Source: Syntrophomonas sp. DTU019
Lineage (GTDB): Bacteria; Bacillota; Syntrophomonadia; Syntrophomonadales; Syntrophomonadaceae
DNA length: 59,596 nucleotides
NCBI GenBank assembly: GCA_001512785.1
Contig: LFSQ01000011.1
Coordinates: 1-59,596, forward strand
Reading direction: 5' to 3'
Below, piece after piece: positions 34,300-43,577 of the stretch. Positions within the stretch are counted from its first letter, which is position 1; each line of letters starts with the position of its first letter. The translations under genes were made by a program, and so were the position numbers. A model generated the notes under the pieces. It saw nothing but the letters and a program-made list of their open reading frames with translations. It made no database searches and had not been told where the DNA came from.

Positions 34300-35256
34300 T
34301 TATTTCTTTAACTCGCTGCATACAACCGGAATGACTTTGAAGAGGTCGCCCACTACGCCGAAATCGGACACATTGAAAATGGGAGCTTCTGGGTCAGTAT
34401 TGATACAAGCGATGTACTTGGAGGAAGACATACCAGCTAAATGCTGAATGGCACCTGAAATACCACAGGCAATGTACAGGTTGGGGTTAACCACTTTACC
34501 GGTCTGACCAACCTGCAGTTCGTGGCCAAGCCATCCAGAGTCAATGGATGCACGGCTACCGCCAACTGCGGCACCCAGCATATCAGCCAACTGCTCCACC
34601 AGCTTAATACCCTCAGGTCCTTTACAGCCGCGACCGCCGGATACAACCACGTCAGCCTCGGTGAGTTCCGGTCTGGCGGATACGGTGGGAATGAATTCCT
34701 TTACGGTCTGGTAGACATCAGCGGCAGTAGCAGCGATGGCGGGTTTAACCACAGCGCCGGCTCCGGCTGATTCGGCTACTTCCATAACACCAGCGCGAAC
34801 CGTAGCCAGAACGGGAACGGTAGTTACTTCTACCTCAGCCAGGGCTTTACCGGCATAAATAGAACGGGTGAATACACCTTTGCCCGGGCTCACAGCGGCT
34901 TTAATTACGTCAGTGGCCAGCCCTGCTTCCAGCTTCTGGGCCAAGCGGGACGCAAAATCCCTGCCGTTGAAGGTATGAGCAAAAATTATCGCATTGGGCT
35001 GATATTCATTGATCATAGCCACCAACTGGGCTACATATGCACCGGTATTGTAATTAACAAAAATGTCGCCTTCCACAACATATACCTTGTCAGCGCCATA
35101 TTTGGCAAACTCGGGAGCCAATGCCTCAACACCCTGGCCAAACACCACTGCGCTAACTTCGTCGCCCCATTTCTTAGCTTCAGACAACATTTCGTAAGTA
35201 ACTTTACGGATGTTGCCGCCTTTTTGTTCTACAATAACCCATGTTCCTGCCATCAA
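34300..35256 (-). CDS. etfA: Electron transfer flavoprotein alpha subunit
   Basis: EtfA binds FAD and passes electrons from acyl-CoA dehydrogenases. The 318-residue protein has the N-terminal ETF domain and the C-terminal FAD-binding signature, GGRGCKGPEGI, VGGSRASIDSGW and ACGISGAIQHLAGM. It lies between etfB and the membrane oxidoreductase. It is of the simple ETF type; nothing indicates a bifurcating Bcd partner in the window. Confidence 0.96.
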   Translation of the reverse strand: MMAGTWVIVEQKGGNIRKVTYEMLSEAKKWGDEVSAVVFGQGVEALAPEFAKYGADKVYVVEGDIFVNYNTGAYVAQLVAMINEYQPNAIIFAHTFNGRDFASRLAQKLEAGLATDVIKAAVSPGKGVFTRSIYAGKALAEVEVTTVPVLATVRAGVMEVAESAGAGAVVKPAIAATAADVYQTVKEFIPTVSARPELTEADVVVSGGRGCKGPEGIKLVEQLADMLGAAVGGSRASIDSGWLGHELQVGQTGKVVNPNLYIACGISGAIQHLAGMSSSKYIACINTDPEAPIFNVSDFGVVGDLFKVIPVVCSELKK

Positions 35257-35290
35257 TTACCCTCCTTTATTATTTAACCTGATTAGGCAC

Positions 35291-36049
35291 TTATTTCACT
35301 TCTACCTTGACAGTGTTGAGCATCCATTCAGCCAGCTTGGCACCGGTGACTGCGGGCTCGTCTTCGATCTTGATACCGGCTTGTTTTGCAGGCGGTAAGG
35401 AAACGCCGACGATGGAAACCTTGTTCGGTATAGCCGGGGCATCCACAGTGGCAACCGGTTTCTTCTTGGCTTGCATGATGCCCTTCATAGAGGGATAACG
35501 AGGCTCATTCCAGCTTACCTGGCTGGAAATAACTGCGGGCAAGCTTACTTCAGTAATCTGAGTTCCGCCATCAGCCTCACTGGTGCAGGTAGCTTTGCCA
35601 CCGTCAATTTCAAGCTTGGTGATTACGTTAACATGCGGTAAACCTAGGATCTCAGCAATGCGGGTGGGAACCTGTGATGAACCGTCATCAGCGGCTACGT
35701 GACCGGCCAGGATGATGTCAGGATTTTCGCCTTTGATTACTTCGGCCAGTGCGCATGCCCGGGCATATTCGTCAGCAGCCGTATCCTGTTTTACCAGTAT
35801 ACCCCGGTCTGCACCCATGGCGAGAGCGGTACGGATTGCATCCATGGCCTTATCGGAACCGGCAGAGACAACCACTACCTCTTTCGCAATGCCTTTTTCC
35901 TTTAACTGGATGCCGCCCTCTACGGCAACCTCATCATAGGGGTTGATGATGAGATTGATCCCCGCATCAGAGATCTTACCATCCTTTAACTCGATTTTTG
36001 CCTCAGTGTCAAATGTCTGCTTAACACAAACCAGAACCTTCAAGTTCAT
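35291..36049 (-). CDS. etfB: Electron transfer flavoprotein beta subunit
   Basis: EtfB is the AMP- or FAD-holding partner of EtfA. The 252-residue protein contains the N-terminal NPYDEVAVEGG and the family's DGSSQVPTRIAEILGLPHV motif. AAGGAGG precedes the ATG. It starts the etfB-etfA-EMO operon, 34 bases before etfA. Confidence 0.96.
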   Translation of the reverse strand: MNLKVLVCVKQTFDTEAKIELKDGKISDAGINLIINPYDEVAVEGGIQLKEKGIAKEVVVVSAGSDKAMDAIRTALAMGADRGILVKQDTAADEYARACALAEVIKGENPDIILAGHVAADDGSSQVPTRIAEILGLPHVNVITKLEIDGGKATCTSEADGGTQITEVSLPAVISSQVSWNEPRYPSMKGIMQAKKKPVATVDAPAIPNKVSIVGVSLPPAKQAGIKIEDEPAVTGAKLAEWMLNTVKVEVK

Positions 36050-36320
36050 TCCTCCTTTTCATCTGATGATAATTGGTCAACAAAGCATAACGGAGCTTCA
36101 CATGTTGAGTAATCAGCCACCACCCCCATGACAACTGCATATATTTATTCTGCTTGCCTACGGCAAAATTACCGCCAAACTCATTTAGGTAGGGAATATT
36201 ATTGTTCAGGGAATAACATTATAGATAGTCAATAATATATCTTCGCTACCAGCCTTTCATTTCCTGCTTTTCTGCTTTGAATGGCAACTTTTTTATCGAC
36301 CTGTATCAATACTTCGGGGA
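36050..36320. promoter_or_regulatory. Upstream region of etfB
   Basis: About 270 AT-rich bases between the hem terminator and etfB should hold the etf promoter. Weak TTGCCG/TATATG and TATAAT-like elements are visible, but I cannot choose one. No ORF is supported. Confidence 0.4.
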
Positions 36321-36357
36321 AAAAGGCCGTAAAAGGTTCAAAACCTGGCTGACGGCC
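36321..36357 (-). terminator. Terminator of the hem operon or etf leader
   Basis: On the minus strand GGCCGT and ACGGCC pair (36325-36330 with 36352-36357), enclosing a smaller AGGTT/AACCT stem, and are followed by TTTTTCCCC. It lies about 180 bases past hemL and 270 bases before etfB. Confidence 0.75.
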
Positions 36358-36387
36358 ACTGAAAATCTGCCCGCTTTACCTTATAAA

Positions 36388-36445
36388 AAGCATGCCCTCT
36401 GCTGGCATGGCTTTAGCAAACCGTGCATAAAGTTACGGTTTGGTT
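36388..36445 (-). ncRNA. Structured RNA of unknown type between hemL and etfB
   Basis: Two hairpins, CAAACCGT/ACGGTTTG with a ten-base loop and a CATGCC/GGCATG stem, flank the single-stranded GCTAAAGCC on the minus strand. The arrangement is a compact fold just before a Rho-independent terminator. It could be a 3-prime end of the hem message, a riboswitch for etf, or chance. The GCTAAAGCC core is only loosely like the GCAAAGCC of c-di-GMP-I aptamers. Confidence 0.3.
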
Positions 36446-36533
36446 TCCCCCGCGAAATTTATTACCACATAACCGCACAGAATCAAATCAGTATAGCCTG
36501 CAACGTGTCCCTAAAAGGATCATGCTGCTATCG

Positions 36534-37829
36534 CTAACCTCTTTTCGGCAGCATTTCCAGGGCTTGACGGGCCCGTTCCAGGGTACGGTCAATATCTTCT
36601 TCTTCATGGGCCAGGGATACAAAGGCGGTCTCAAATTGGGCTGGAGGCAAATACACCCCCAACTGCAGCATGGCCCGGAAAAACGCGGCATAGCGCTCCG
36701 TGTCAGAGCGCATCACGGTCTCATAATGGTTAACCTCAGAATCATTGAAGAAAACCGAAAACATCGAACCGAGATGGTTTATACACACCTTTTCCCCGGC
36801 ATCGGCAAATAAGCCGGCAAGGCCTTTTACCAGCTTCAGGCATCTCTGCTCCAGTATATGGTAAATGTGGCCTTCTTTTAGCATGCGCAAGGTAGCCACC
36901 CCGGCAGCCATAGCCAGGGGATTGCCCGATAGGGTGCCGGCCTGATACACCGGGCCCTGGGGCGCAATCAGATCCATGATTTCCTGACGCCCGCCATAAG
37001 CCCCCACCGGCAGTCCGCCGCCGATAATCTTGCCCAGGGTTGTCAAATCCGGTTTGATGCCTGCAATGTTCTGGTAACCGCCATAGGTCAGCCGGAATCC
37101 GGTTATAACCTCATCAAATATCAACAAACTATTATACTGGGTGGTAATGTCGCGCAAACCCTGCAGGAAATGCGGCTCCGGAAGCACCAAACCCATATTC
37201 CCGGCTATGGGCTCTACGATTACCGCGGCTATATCCTCATGATGTTCTTCAAACAGGGTGCGTACTGATTGCAAATCGTTATACCGGGCTATCAATGTAT
37301 AAGCGGTCCATTCCGGGGGAATCCCGGGACTGGTAGGAACCCCTGCGGTTAAAAGCCCTGAACCCGCTTTGATCAGAAACGCATCGGCATGGCCATGATA
37401 GCAGCCTTCAAACTTGATGATCTTATTTTTTCCGGTAAAGGCCCGGGCCAACCGAATAGCGCTCATGGTAGCTTCAGTACCTGAATTGACCATGCGTACC
37501 TTTTCTATAGACGGAAAAGCCTCACATATCATAGAGGCCATTTCCACCTCCTGCCGGCAGGGCGCCCCATAGCTGGTGCCTTTCAGGGCTGCTGCGGCGA
37601 TGGCTTTTATGACCTCGGGATGGGCATGCCCCAATATGAGAGGTCCCCATGAGCAAACGTAATCGATGTAGCTGTTGCCGTCGACATCAATCACCTTACT
37701 GCCCTCGGCCCTGTCTATAAAAAGCGGATCAGAGCCTACAGCCTTAAAGGCCCTCACCGGACTGTTAACACCGCCGGGAATCAAGCCCTGCGCCTGAGAA
37801 AAAAGCTGTTTGGAAGAGCTCAGCATCAT
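36534..37829 (-). CDS. hemL: Glutamate-1-semialdehyde 2,1-aminomutase
   Basis: HemL isomerises glutamate 1-semialdehyde to 5-aminolevulinate, the second C5-pathway step. The 431 residues include the PLP Lys in TTLGKIIGGGLPVGAYG and FEGCYHGHAD. It ends the operon and overlaps ahbB by four bases. The operon therefore covers C5-pathway enzymes at both ends (HemA near the start, HemL at the end). Confidence 0.96.
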   Translation of the reverse strand: MMLSSSKQLFSQAQGLIPGGVNSPVRAFKAVGSDPLFIDRAEGSKVIDVDGNSYIDYVCSWGPLILGHAHPEVIKAIAAAALKGTSYGAPCRQEVEMASMICEAFPSIEKVRMVNSGTEATMSAIRLARAFTGKNKIIKFEGCYHGHADAFLIKAGSGLLTAGVPTSPGIPPEWTAYTLIARYNDLQSVRTLFEEHHEDIAAVIVEPIAGNMGLVLPEPHFLQGLRDITTQYNSLLIFDEVITGFRLTYGGYQNIAGIKPDLTTLGKIIGGGLPVGAYGGRQEIMDLIAPQGPVYQAGTLSGNPLAMAAGVATLRMLKEGHIYHILEQRCLKLVKGLAGLFADAGEKVCINHLGSMFSVFFNDSEVNHYETVMRSDTERYAAFFRAMLQLGVYLPPAQFETAFVSLAHEEEDIDRTLERARQALEMLPKRG

Positions 37830-38344
37830 CTACTTTCCTCCTCATCCCATGCCTTCAGCCAATCCTCCAACTCATAGCGCATACTCACCTTTTTATACTC
37901 CTTGACACTATGCAAGACCTGGTAATTGTCGATACCGGTAGACTTGACTATAGCATTCACCACATCCTGTAGTTCCTCCGCACTGCGGGCATGTATCATG
38001 GTAAACAACTGATAGGGAAAATCCCCGGGAACCTGACGCAGGTAACAATGGCTCACCTGCGGGTAAGCTGCCATCTTTTGCCCTGTTTCATCTTCACGCC
38101 CTAAAGGGGCCTGCCAGGCTACCATGGCATTGCAGGTGAAGCCGGCCTGTTGATGCCGCAATATCGCCCCGAAGCGACGGATAATACCTTTAGCCTTTAA
38201 TTCCGCGATGATACTGACTATGTCCGCTTCAGTGCAATCCAGTTGCGCTGCCAGAGGCTTAAAAGGCCGGTGTACCGGGTCAATGTGCCCCTGTATAAAT
38301 TCCGCTACTTTTTTGGTCAAAAGCTTATTTTTCAACCTGATCAC
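37826..38344 (-). CDS. ahbB: Siroheme decarboxylase subunit (AhbB-like, Lrp/AsnC fold)
   Basis: AhbA and AhbB together decarboxylate siroheme to 12,18-didecarboxysiroheme in the alternative heme pathway. This 172-residue protein has an Lrp-type winged helix and a RAM-like C-terminal domain with YPQVSHCYLRQVPGDFPYQLFTMIHAR. It overlaps its partner by 20 bases and hemL by four. Assignment of A or B between the two paralogues is by length and order and could be swapped. Confidence 0.88.
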   Translation of the reverse strand: MIRLKNKLLTKKVAEFIQGHIDPVHRPFKPLAAQLDCTEADIVSIIAELKAKGIIRRFGAILRHQQAGFTCNAMVAWQAPLGREDETGQKMAAYPQVSHCYLRQVPGDFPYQLFTMIHARSAEELQDVVNAIVKSTGIDNYQVLHSVKEYKKVSMRYELEDWLKAWDEEESR

Positions 38345-38795
38345 TCATTTCGAAACGAGCATCAATTTTATACATCCTTAAGGCCGGCATAGAAACCATT
38401 TTTACCCCGGTCTGCTCTTCTAAGGCGGTTAACAATTGCCTGGCGGCTTCTTCAGAGGGTGCGCTGAGGGTGAACCACAGGTTGTAGCGATGATCACGGC
38501 TGTAATTATGGGTCACCGCAGGGAGAGCACTGACAGCCTTGGCCACTGCCTCCAAATCCTGGGGGGGAACCTGACAGGCGCAAAGGGTGGAATAATATCC
38601 TATCTTCCTGGCATCGATTATCGCCCCGATACGCCGGATAACCCCCTGTTCCAATAAAAGCCGCACATTATAGATAACTTCCCCTTCAGTTACTCCCAGT
38701 TCATCGGCCAGATGCAAAAAAGGGGTCTCACTGAGGGGAAAGCGGTTCTGCAGCATATCCAGCAATTGCTTTTGCACATCAGTCAGCCTGCTCAT
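38325..38795 (-). CDS. ahbA: Siroheme decarboxylase subunit (AhbA-like, Lrp/AsnC fold)
   Basis: The true start is the ATG at 38795 with AAAGGAAAG upstream; the open frame continues back through nirJ2 in another frame and was discarded. The 156-residue protein has the Lrp-like DNA-binding fold and PAVTHNYSRDHRYNLWFTL, with conserved His and Tyr residues. It overlaps nirJ2 by 17 bases and forms the decarboxylase with the next gene. Confidence 0.88.
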   Translation of the reverse strand: MSRLTDVQKQLLDMLQNRFPLSETPFLHLADELGVTEGEVIYNVRLLLEQGVIRRIGAIIDARKIGYYSTLCACQVPPQDLEAVAKAVSALPAVTHNYSRDHRYNLWFTLSAPSEEAARQLLTALEEQTGVKMVSMPALRMYKIDARFEMSDQVEK

Positions 38796-39792
38796 CTGCT
38801 TTCCTTTCAGGTGGCTTGTACAGACACCACTGATCTTCTGCCATATAATTGCCGCCGCTGTAGTAATAAGCCCGGGCCCGGCATCCCCCGCAGCTCTCCT
38901 TATAATTGCATATCCCGCATTTGCCTTCATATTCCAGGGTGCGCAGGGTAGCAAAAACCGGATTGTCCCGCCATATCTCATCAAAAGGGGTTTCTCTGAC
39001 ATTGCCCAGCGGCATATCCAAATAAGCGCAGGGCTGTACATCCCCACGGGGGTTGACGATACAGTAGCTGATCCCTGCCAGGCAGCCACGGCTGAAGCGC
39101 AGGGGAATGCCTTTTTTGTCGGCAACCCTGACAAACTGTGGTGCACAGGTAGGTTTGATCTCAATCGGAACGCTTTTCTGTTTATTCATCAAGCGGGCAA
39201 TGGTTTTCTCATATTCAGCCACCCGCAAAGCCTCCTGTTCAATATCAGCCCCGCGCCCGGTGGGCACCAGGAAGAATACGTGGTGGGCCATAGCCCCTAT
39301 TTTAACCGCCAGGTCAGTAATGGCTTCCAATTCACCGGAGTTCCAGTCCATCACCGTGGTGTGAATCTGAAAAGGTATACCTGCTTCCTTGAGGTGCTCA
39401 ATGCCTTCCATAGTCATCTTAGAGGCCTGAGCCAGACCGCGAAAAGCGTCATGTTTGCTTTCATCCAGGCTGTCCAGGCTGATGCCGGCTGCCATGATGC
39501 CGGCCTGTTTAAGCTTGATGGCGGACGAGGCATCGATTAAGGTCCCGTTTGAACCCAGTACCGCGCGCAGGCCCTGCGAGGTGGCAAATGCAATCAGTTC
39601 GTAAATATCAGGGCGCATCAAGGGCTCGCCGCCGCTGAATATCATGATCTTAAAACCGGCCTTTTTAATAGCCTTGATCAGCTGGCGGGCTTCAGCAGTG
39701 TCCAATTCGGCTTGCATGACACTTCCGGCATCCCGATAGCAGTGTTCACAGTATAGATTGCACTGATTGGTGGTATTCCATGAAACTAGCAT
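38779..39792 (-). CDS. ahbD: Radical SAM heme synthase NirJ2/AhbD-like
   Basis: The 337-residue radical SAM protein has CNLYCEHC for the 4Fe-4S-SAM cluster and a C-terminal SPASM-like Cys set (CAYLD, CGICNYKESCGGC). It matches NirJ2, the enzyme likely to decarboxylate Fe-coproporphyrin III to heme b (AhbD). The start MLVSWNTTNQCN fits the family, but GGAGGT is about 27 bases upstream, so translation may rely on coupling to hemB. Which NirJ does which step rests on the published family assignment. Confidence 0.88.
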   Translation of the reverse strand: MLVSWNTTNQCNLYCEHCYRDAGSVMQAELDTAEARQLIKAIKKAGFKIMIFSGGEPLMRPDIYELIAFATSQGLRAVLGSNGTLIDASSAIKLKQAGIMAAGISLDSLDESKHDAFRGLAQASKMTMEGIEHLKEAGIPFQIHTTVMDWNSGELEAITDLAVKIGAMAHHVFFLVPTGRGADIEQEALRVAEYEKTIARLMNKQKSVPIEIKPTCAPQFVRVADKKGIPLRFSRGCLAGISYCIVNPRGDVQPCAYLDMPLGNVRETPFDEIWRDNPVFATLRTLEYEGKCGICNYKESCGGCRARAYYYSGGNYMAEDQWCLYKPPERKADEQAD

Positions 39793-39826
39793 AATTCCGG
39801 ACAGAACAGGCCTGTCTGCTCACCTC

Positions 39827-40804
39827 CTAGCCATTCAGAAGCCGGGCTGCATCTTTGGCAAAATAGGTTATGGTCAAATCGGCACCGGCCCTTTTGATGG
39901 CAGTCAAGACCTCCATCATCACCCGTTCCTCATCAATCCATCCGTTAGCCGCCGCCGCCTTGATCATGGCATATTCGCCGCTCACATTGTAGGCCGCAGT
40001 AGGCATACCGAAGCGCTCTTTTACCGCGCGGATAACATCCAAATAAGCCAGAGCCGGCTTTACCATCACGATGTCGGCGCCTTCTTCCACATCCAGGTAA
40101 ACCTCACGCAAAGCCTCACGCACATTGGGGGGATCCATCTGATGAGTGCGGCGATCGCCGAATTGCGGGGCTGAATCCGCCGCTTCCCGGAAAGGCCCAT
40201 AAAACGCGGAAGCATATTTGGCAGCATAAGACATGATGGGTACATGAGAGTATCCGGCCTCATCCAGGCGTTCCCGGATAAAGCCAATTCTGCCGTCCAT
40301 CATATCCGATGGGGCTACCAGGTCACAACCGGCTTTGGCGTGGGAAAGGGCTTCCAAGGCTAACAGCTCCAAAGTGGCATCATTGTCGACTGTGCCGTCA
40401 GCATTGATTATGCCGCAATGCCCGTGATCGGTATATTCGCACATGCATACATCAGTAATGACCTGCAGATGCGGACAGGTATCCTTGATAAGCTTGATGG
40501 CCTGCTGTATCACCCCATCATCACTGTAAGCACTGCTGCCGCGGCTGTCTTTATGCTCGGGGATACCGAACAACAGCACCGCAGGTATGCCCAGGGCGTC
40601 AATCTCCTTGATCTCCCCGGGCAGCTGATCCACCGACAACTGGAAAACCCCGGGCATGGACTCAACCGGACGGCGTATACCCTGGCCGTAGTGGACAAAC
40701 AGCGGGTAGATCAGCTCTTTTATCGATAATCTGGTTTCCGCCACCATATCTCGCAACACCGCGTTGTTGCGCAGCCTTCTCAATCTGCTTATGGGAAAAC
40801 GCAC
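39827..40804 (-). CDS. hemB: Porphobilinogen synthase
   Basis: HemB condenses two 5-aminolevulinate molecules to porphobilinogen. The 325-residue protein has [15 protein letters not shown], with zinc-binding Cys residues, and the Schiff-base Lys in [17 protein letters not shown] and [10 protein letters not shown]. The gene lies between the two nirJ paralogues. The Cys-rich site indicates a zinc-type enzyme. Confidence 0.96.
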   Translation of the reverse strand: MRFPISRLRRLRNNAVLRDMVAETRLSIKELIYPLFVHYGQGIRRPVESMPGVFQLSVDQLPGEIKEIDALGIPAVLLFGIPEHKDSRGSSAYSDDGVIQQAIKLIKDTCPHLQVITDVCMCEYTDHGHCGIINADGTVDNDATLELLALEALSHAKAGCDLVAPSDMMDGRIGFIRERLDEAGYSHVPIMSYAAKYASAFYGPFREAADSAPQFGDRRTHQMDPPNVREALREVYLDVEEGADIVMVKPALAYLDVIRAVKERFGMPTAAYNVSGEYAMIKAAAANGWIDEERVMMEVLTAIKRAGADLTITYFAKDAARLLNG

Positions 40805-40854
40805 CTTAAATCACCTCACTGAGTTATTTGACCACCAGGGTGCCCGGACGCCAG

Positions 40855-42033
40855 TTAATTACCCATACGTTGTTCAGCTGAGAGGTAGCAGGCCGGATCC
40901 TCCGCCCACAGATCACCGCTCACTGCCCGGGCACGTATACGACATCCTCCACACAGGTGCTTGTACTGGCACTCGCCACATTTGCCGGTAACATAACGTT
41001 GTTTTTCCCGGAGTTTGATCAACAGAGGATCATCAGACGTCCAGATCTCGCTGAAAGGCTTCTCCCTTACATTGCCGATAGTGTAGTCCTGCCAGAATTG
41101 GCAGGGATGCACATTGCCGCGCGGGTCCACATTGGCGAACTTGGTTCCTGCAGAACAACCGCCGTGCATCTCCAGCAGCTGTATTACTTCAGCGGCTCGT
41201 TCTGGATCTTCAGCCTTTATCCGGTTTAAGAGATATATTCCATCGGCATGATTATCGGTGGTCAGGATTTCGGTTTGTATGCCCTTATTGGCCAGCTCAA
41301 CCGTCTTTTGGCATACATAGTCGAGAATAGCCTGTTTCTCCTCAGTGCTGGTATCCATATCAGTCATTTCCGCACCTCGTCCGGCATACACCAGGTGGTA
41401 CATGCAGAAGCGGGGAATGCCCTCTTTTTCCACCAGGTCAAAAATCTCCGGCAAGTCCTCTTGATTATATTTGTTCACTGTAAAGCGTATCCCGGTTTTG
41501 ATACCGTAGTCCAGGCAGATGCGCATACCCCGCAAGGCCATTTCGAAGGCCCCGGGTATCATGCGAAAACGGTCATGAGTCTCAGGTCCCCCGTCTATGC
41601 TGATGCCCACGTATTGAAACCCGGCCGCTTTGATATTCCGGGCGGTTGCGCTATCGATTAAAGTGCCGTTAGTAGATATCACCGGTCTTAATCCTAAATC
41701 AGCAGCAAGGCTCCCCAGTTCGAAGATATCTTTACGCAGCAGGGGTTCTCCGCCGGAAAACAACAGAACCGGCACCTTCATTTGCGCCAGGTCGCAGATA
41801 AAAGCCTTAGCCTCCTCGGTGGTAAGCTCATCCTGGTATTTCCTGTCTTCGGCTTTGATATAACAATGCATGCACTTTAAATTGCAGCGGTTGGTCATAT
41901 TCCATACCACCAGGGGGCGGTTGGTGGCGGAGAACTGCAGCAGTTGCGGCGGTATATCCCTGTCCTGCCCTCTATGTTTAATGGCTTCTGACACAGTTGC
42001 TTGACCACACAGCAGTTTGGTACATCCTATCAC
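40855..42033 (-). CDS. ahbC: Radical SAM protein NirJ1/AhbC-like
   Basis: The 392-residue protein carries CNLKCMHC for the radical SAM cluster and CGECQYKHLCGGC at the C-terminus. It belongs to NirJ1/AhbC, which removes acetate side chains from didecarboxysiroheme to give Fe-coproporphyrin III. A GTG start overlaps the cobA-hemD stop (GTGA). Residues 1-35 have the extended N-terminus of NirJ1. Confidence 0.9.
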   Translation of the reverse strand: MIGCTKLLCGQATVSEAIKHRGQDRDIPPQLLQFSATNRPLVVWNMTNRCNLKCMHCYIKAEDRKYQDELTTEEAKAFICDLAQMKVPVLLFSGGEPLLRKDIFELGSLAADLGLRPVISTNGTLIDSATARNIKAAGFQYVGISIDGGPETHDRFRMIPGAFEMALRGMRICLDYGIKTGIRFTVNKYNQEDLPEIFDLVEKEGIPRFCMYHLVYAGRGAEMTDMDTSTEEKQAILDYVCQKTVELANKGIQTEILTTDNHADGIYLLNRIKAEDPERAAEVIQLLEMHGGCSAGTKFANVDPRGNVHPCQFWQDYTIGNVREKPFSEIWTSDDPLLIKLREKQRYVTGKCGECQYKHLCGGCRIRARAVSGDLWAEDPACYLSAEQRMGN

Positions 42034-43574
42034 TGCATTCTCTCCTCTCTCGTGCTGTTGAGAGCATCTTCAATTATAGCCTCAACTAGTCCCTCGATGG
42101 TGTATTCCCGGGCCATCACGTTGATGGTGAAGCCCAGGTCACTGGCCGTTTGGGCTGTGATCGGCCCGATGCAGGCCACTTTAACCACTGCATCGATAGC
42201 TGAGACATTGCCTTCACCTATCATTTTAACGAAATTGGTCACAGTTGATGAACTTGTAAATGTTAGATAATCGAAATCTCCGGCAAGCAATGCTGACACT
42301 AACCCGGGGTTGGCGGTTTGTGCCGCTACAGCCCGGTAAAGGCCGATTTCATGCAGGTATACCCCCCAGTTCTTCAGTGTCTCCGGCAGTATCGGCCGGG
42401 CACCGATAGCCCGGGGCAAAAGCACCCATTGGCCTGGAGTTATGCTCTTTTGCAGCTCTTCCAGTATGCCTTCCGCCTGAAACCTTTCCGGCATGATATC
42501 TACCCGCAGCCCATGTTCCTCCAGCCTTTTTCTGGTAGCCGGACCGATGGCCACCAGCCTGATCCCTTTTAGATCGCGTATATCCAGGCCATACTGCAGC
42601 ATCTCTTCAAGGAAAATATCCACCCCGTTGACACTGGTAAAAACCAGCCAATCATAATATTCCAGGCTTTTAAAAGCGGTGTCGAGGGCTGCCCGGTCGA
42701 CTTCTTTTTGGATGACGATGCTGGGGCACTCGGTGGCTTGCCCTCCTGCCTGGCGTATCCTGGCGACCAAGGAGCTGGCCTGAGCCCGGGCACGGGTAAC
42801 CAGGACCCTTTTGCCCCACAACGGTTTATTCTCGATCCATTTAAGCTGCTCCCTGAGCCTGACCACCTCACCGACTATGATCACTGCCGGGGGTTTGAAC
42901 TGCGCAGCTTCAACCTTTTCCACAATGTTCTCTAAAGTGCCGGTTAAAACCTGTTGTTGAGGAAGTGTGCCCCATCTGATAAGGGCAATCGGGGTCTGAG
43001 GACTGCGGCCATTATTCACCAGTTCATGGCAGATAGCCGGCAGGTTCTCAACCCCCATCAAGAATACCAGGGTACCGACACCAGTGCTGATCTTATCCCA
43101 CTGAATAGAGCTCATGGCTTTTTCTGGCTTTTCATGCCCGGTGATAACTGCAAAACTGGAGGTGATATCGCGGTGAGTTACCGGTATACCGGCATAGGCC
43201 GGCACAGCGATAGCGGAAGTAATTCCCGGAATGACCTCAAAATCCAGGCCATGCTCCCTGAGAAAAACGGCTTCTTCCCCGCCTCTGCCAAATAAAAAGG
43301 GATCCCCGCCTTTGAGCCGGGCTACCTTTTTGCCTTCCTGGGCCTTTTTTACCAGCAGTTTATTGATCTCCTCCTGGGGCAGGGAATGCCTTCCCGCAGC
43401 CTTGCCAACATAGATGAGTTCTGCTTCAGGGCTGGCCATAGCCAGGATCTCCTCTCCCACCAGGCGGTCGTATATTACCACATCAGCCTCTTGCAATACC
43501 TTTTGGGCTCTAATGGTCAGCAGGCCCGGATCTCCAGGGCCTGCTCCTATTAAATAAACCAAACCACTGCTCAT
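42030..43574 (-). CDS. cobA: CobA-HemD fusion: uroporphyrinogen-III methyltransferase/synthase
   Basis: The 514-residue protein has an N-terminal SAM-dependent uroporphyrinogen-III C-methyltransferase (LIGAGPGDPGLLTIRA, GGDPFLFGRGGEE, VIPGITSAI) and, from about residue 250, uroporphyrinogen-III synthase HemD (RVLVTRARAQASSLV, PGQWVLLPRAIGARPILPETL). Together they turn hydroxymethylbilane into precorrin-2. It sits three bases from hemC. Such fusions are common in Clostridia. Confidence 0.95.
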   Translation of the reverse strand: MSSGLVYLIGAGPGDPGLLTIRAQKVLQEADVVIYDRLVGEEILAMASPEAELIYVGKAAGRHSLPQEEINKLLVKKAQEGKKVARLKGGDPFLFGRGGEEAVFLREHGLDFEVIPGITSAIAVPAYAGIPVTHRDITSSFAVITGHEKPEKAMSSIQWDKISTGVGTLVFLMGVENLPAICHELVNNGRSPQTPIALIRWGTLPQQQVLTGTLENIVEKVEAAQFKPPAVIIVGEVVRLREQLKWIENKPLWGKRVLVTRARAQASSLVARIRQAGGQATECPSIVIQKEVDRAALDTAFKSLEYYDWLVFTSVNGVDIFLEEMLQYGLDIRDLKGIRLVAIGPATRKRLEEHGLRVDIMPERFQAEGILEELQKSITPGQWVLLPRAIGARPILPETLKNWGVYLHEIGLYRAVAAQTANPGLVSALLAGDFDYLTFTSSSTVTNFVKMIGEGNVSAIDAVVKVACIGPITAQTASDLGFTINVMAREYTIEGLVEAIIEDALNSTREERMQ

Positions 43575-43577
43575 TTT

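Noticed and set aside
36388-36445. c-di-GMP-I riboswitch
   Set aside because: Only GCTAAAGCC resembles GCAAAGCC; the GAAA tetraloop and its receptor are not visible.
36277-36537. 86-codon plus-strand frame between hemL and etfB
   Set aside because: It overlaps the terminator and folded region, runs into hemL on the other strand and shows no family motif.
38796-39164. Long N-terminal extension of the ahbA frame
   Set aside because: It is a shadow inside nirJ2; the ATG at 38795 has a good ribosome site and begins the conserved Lrp-like domain.
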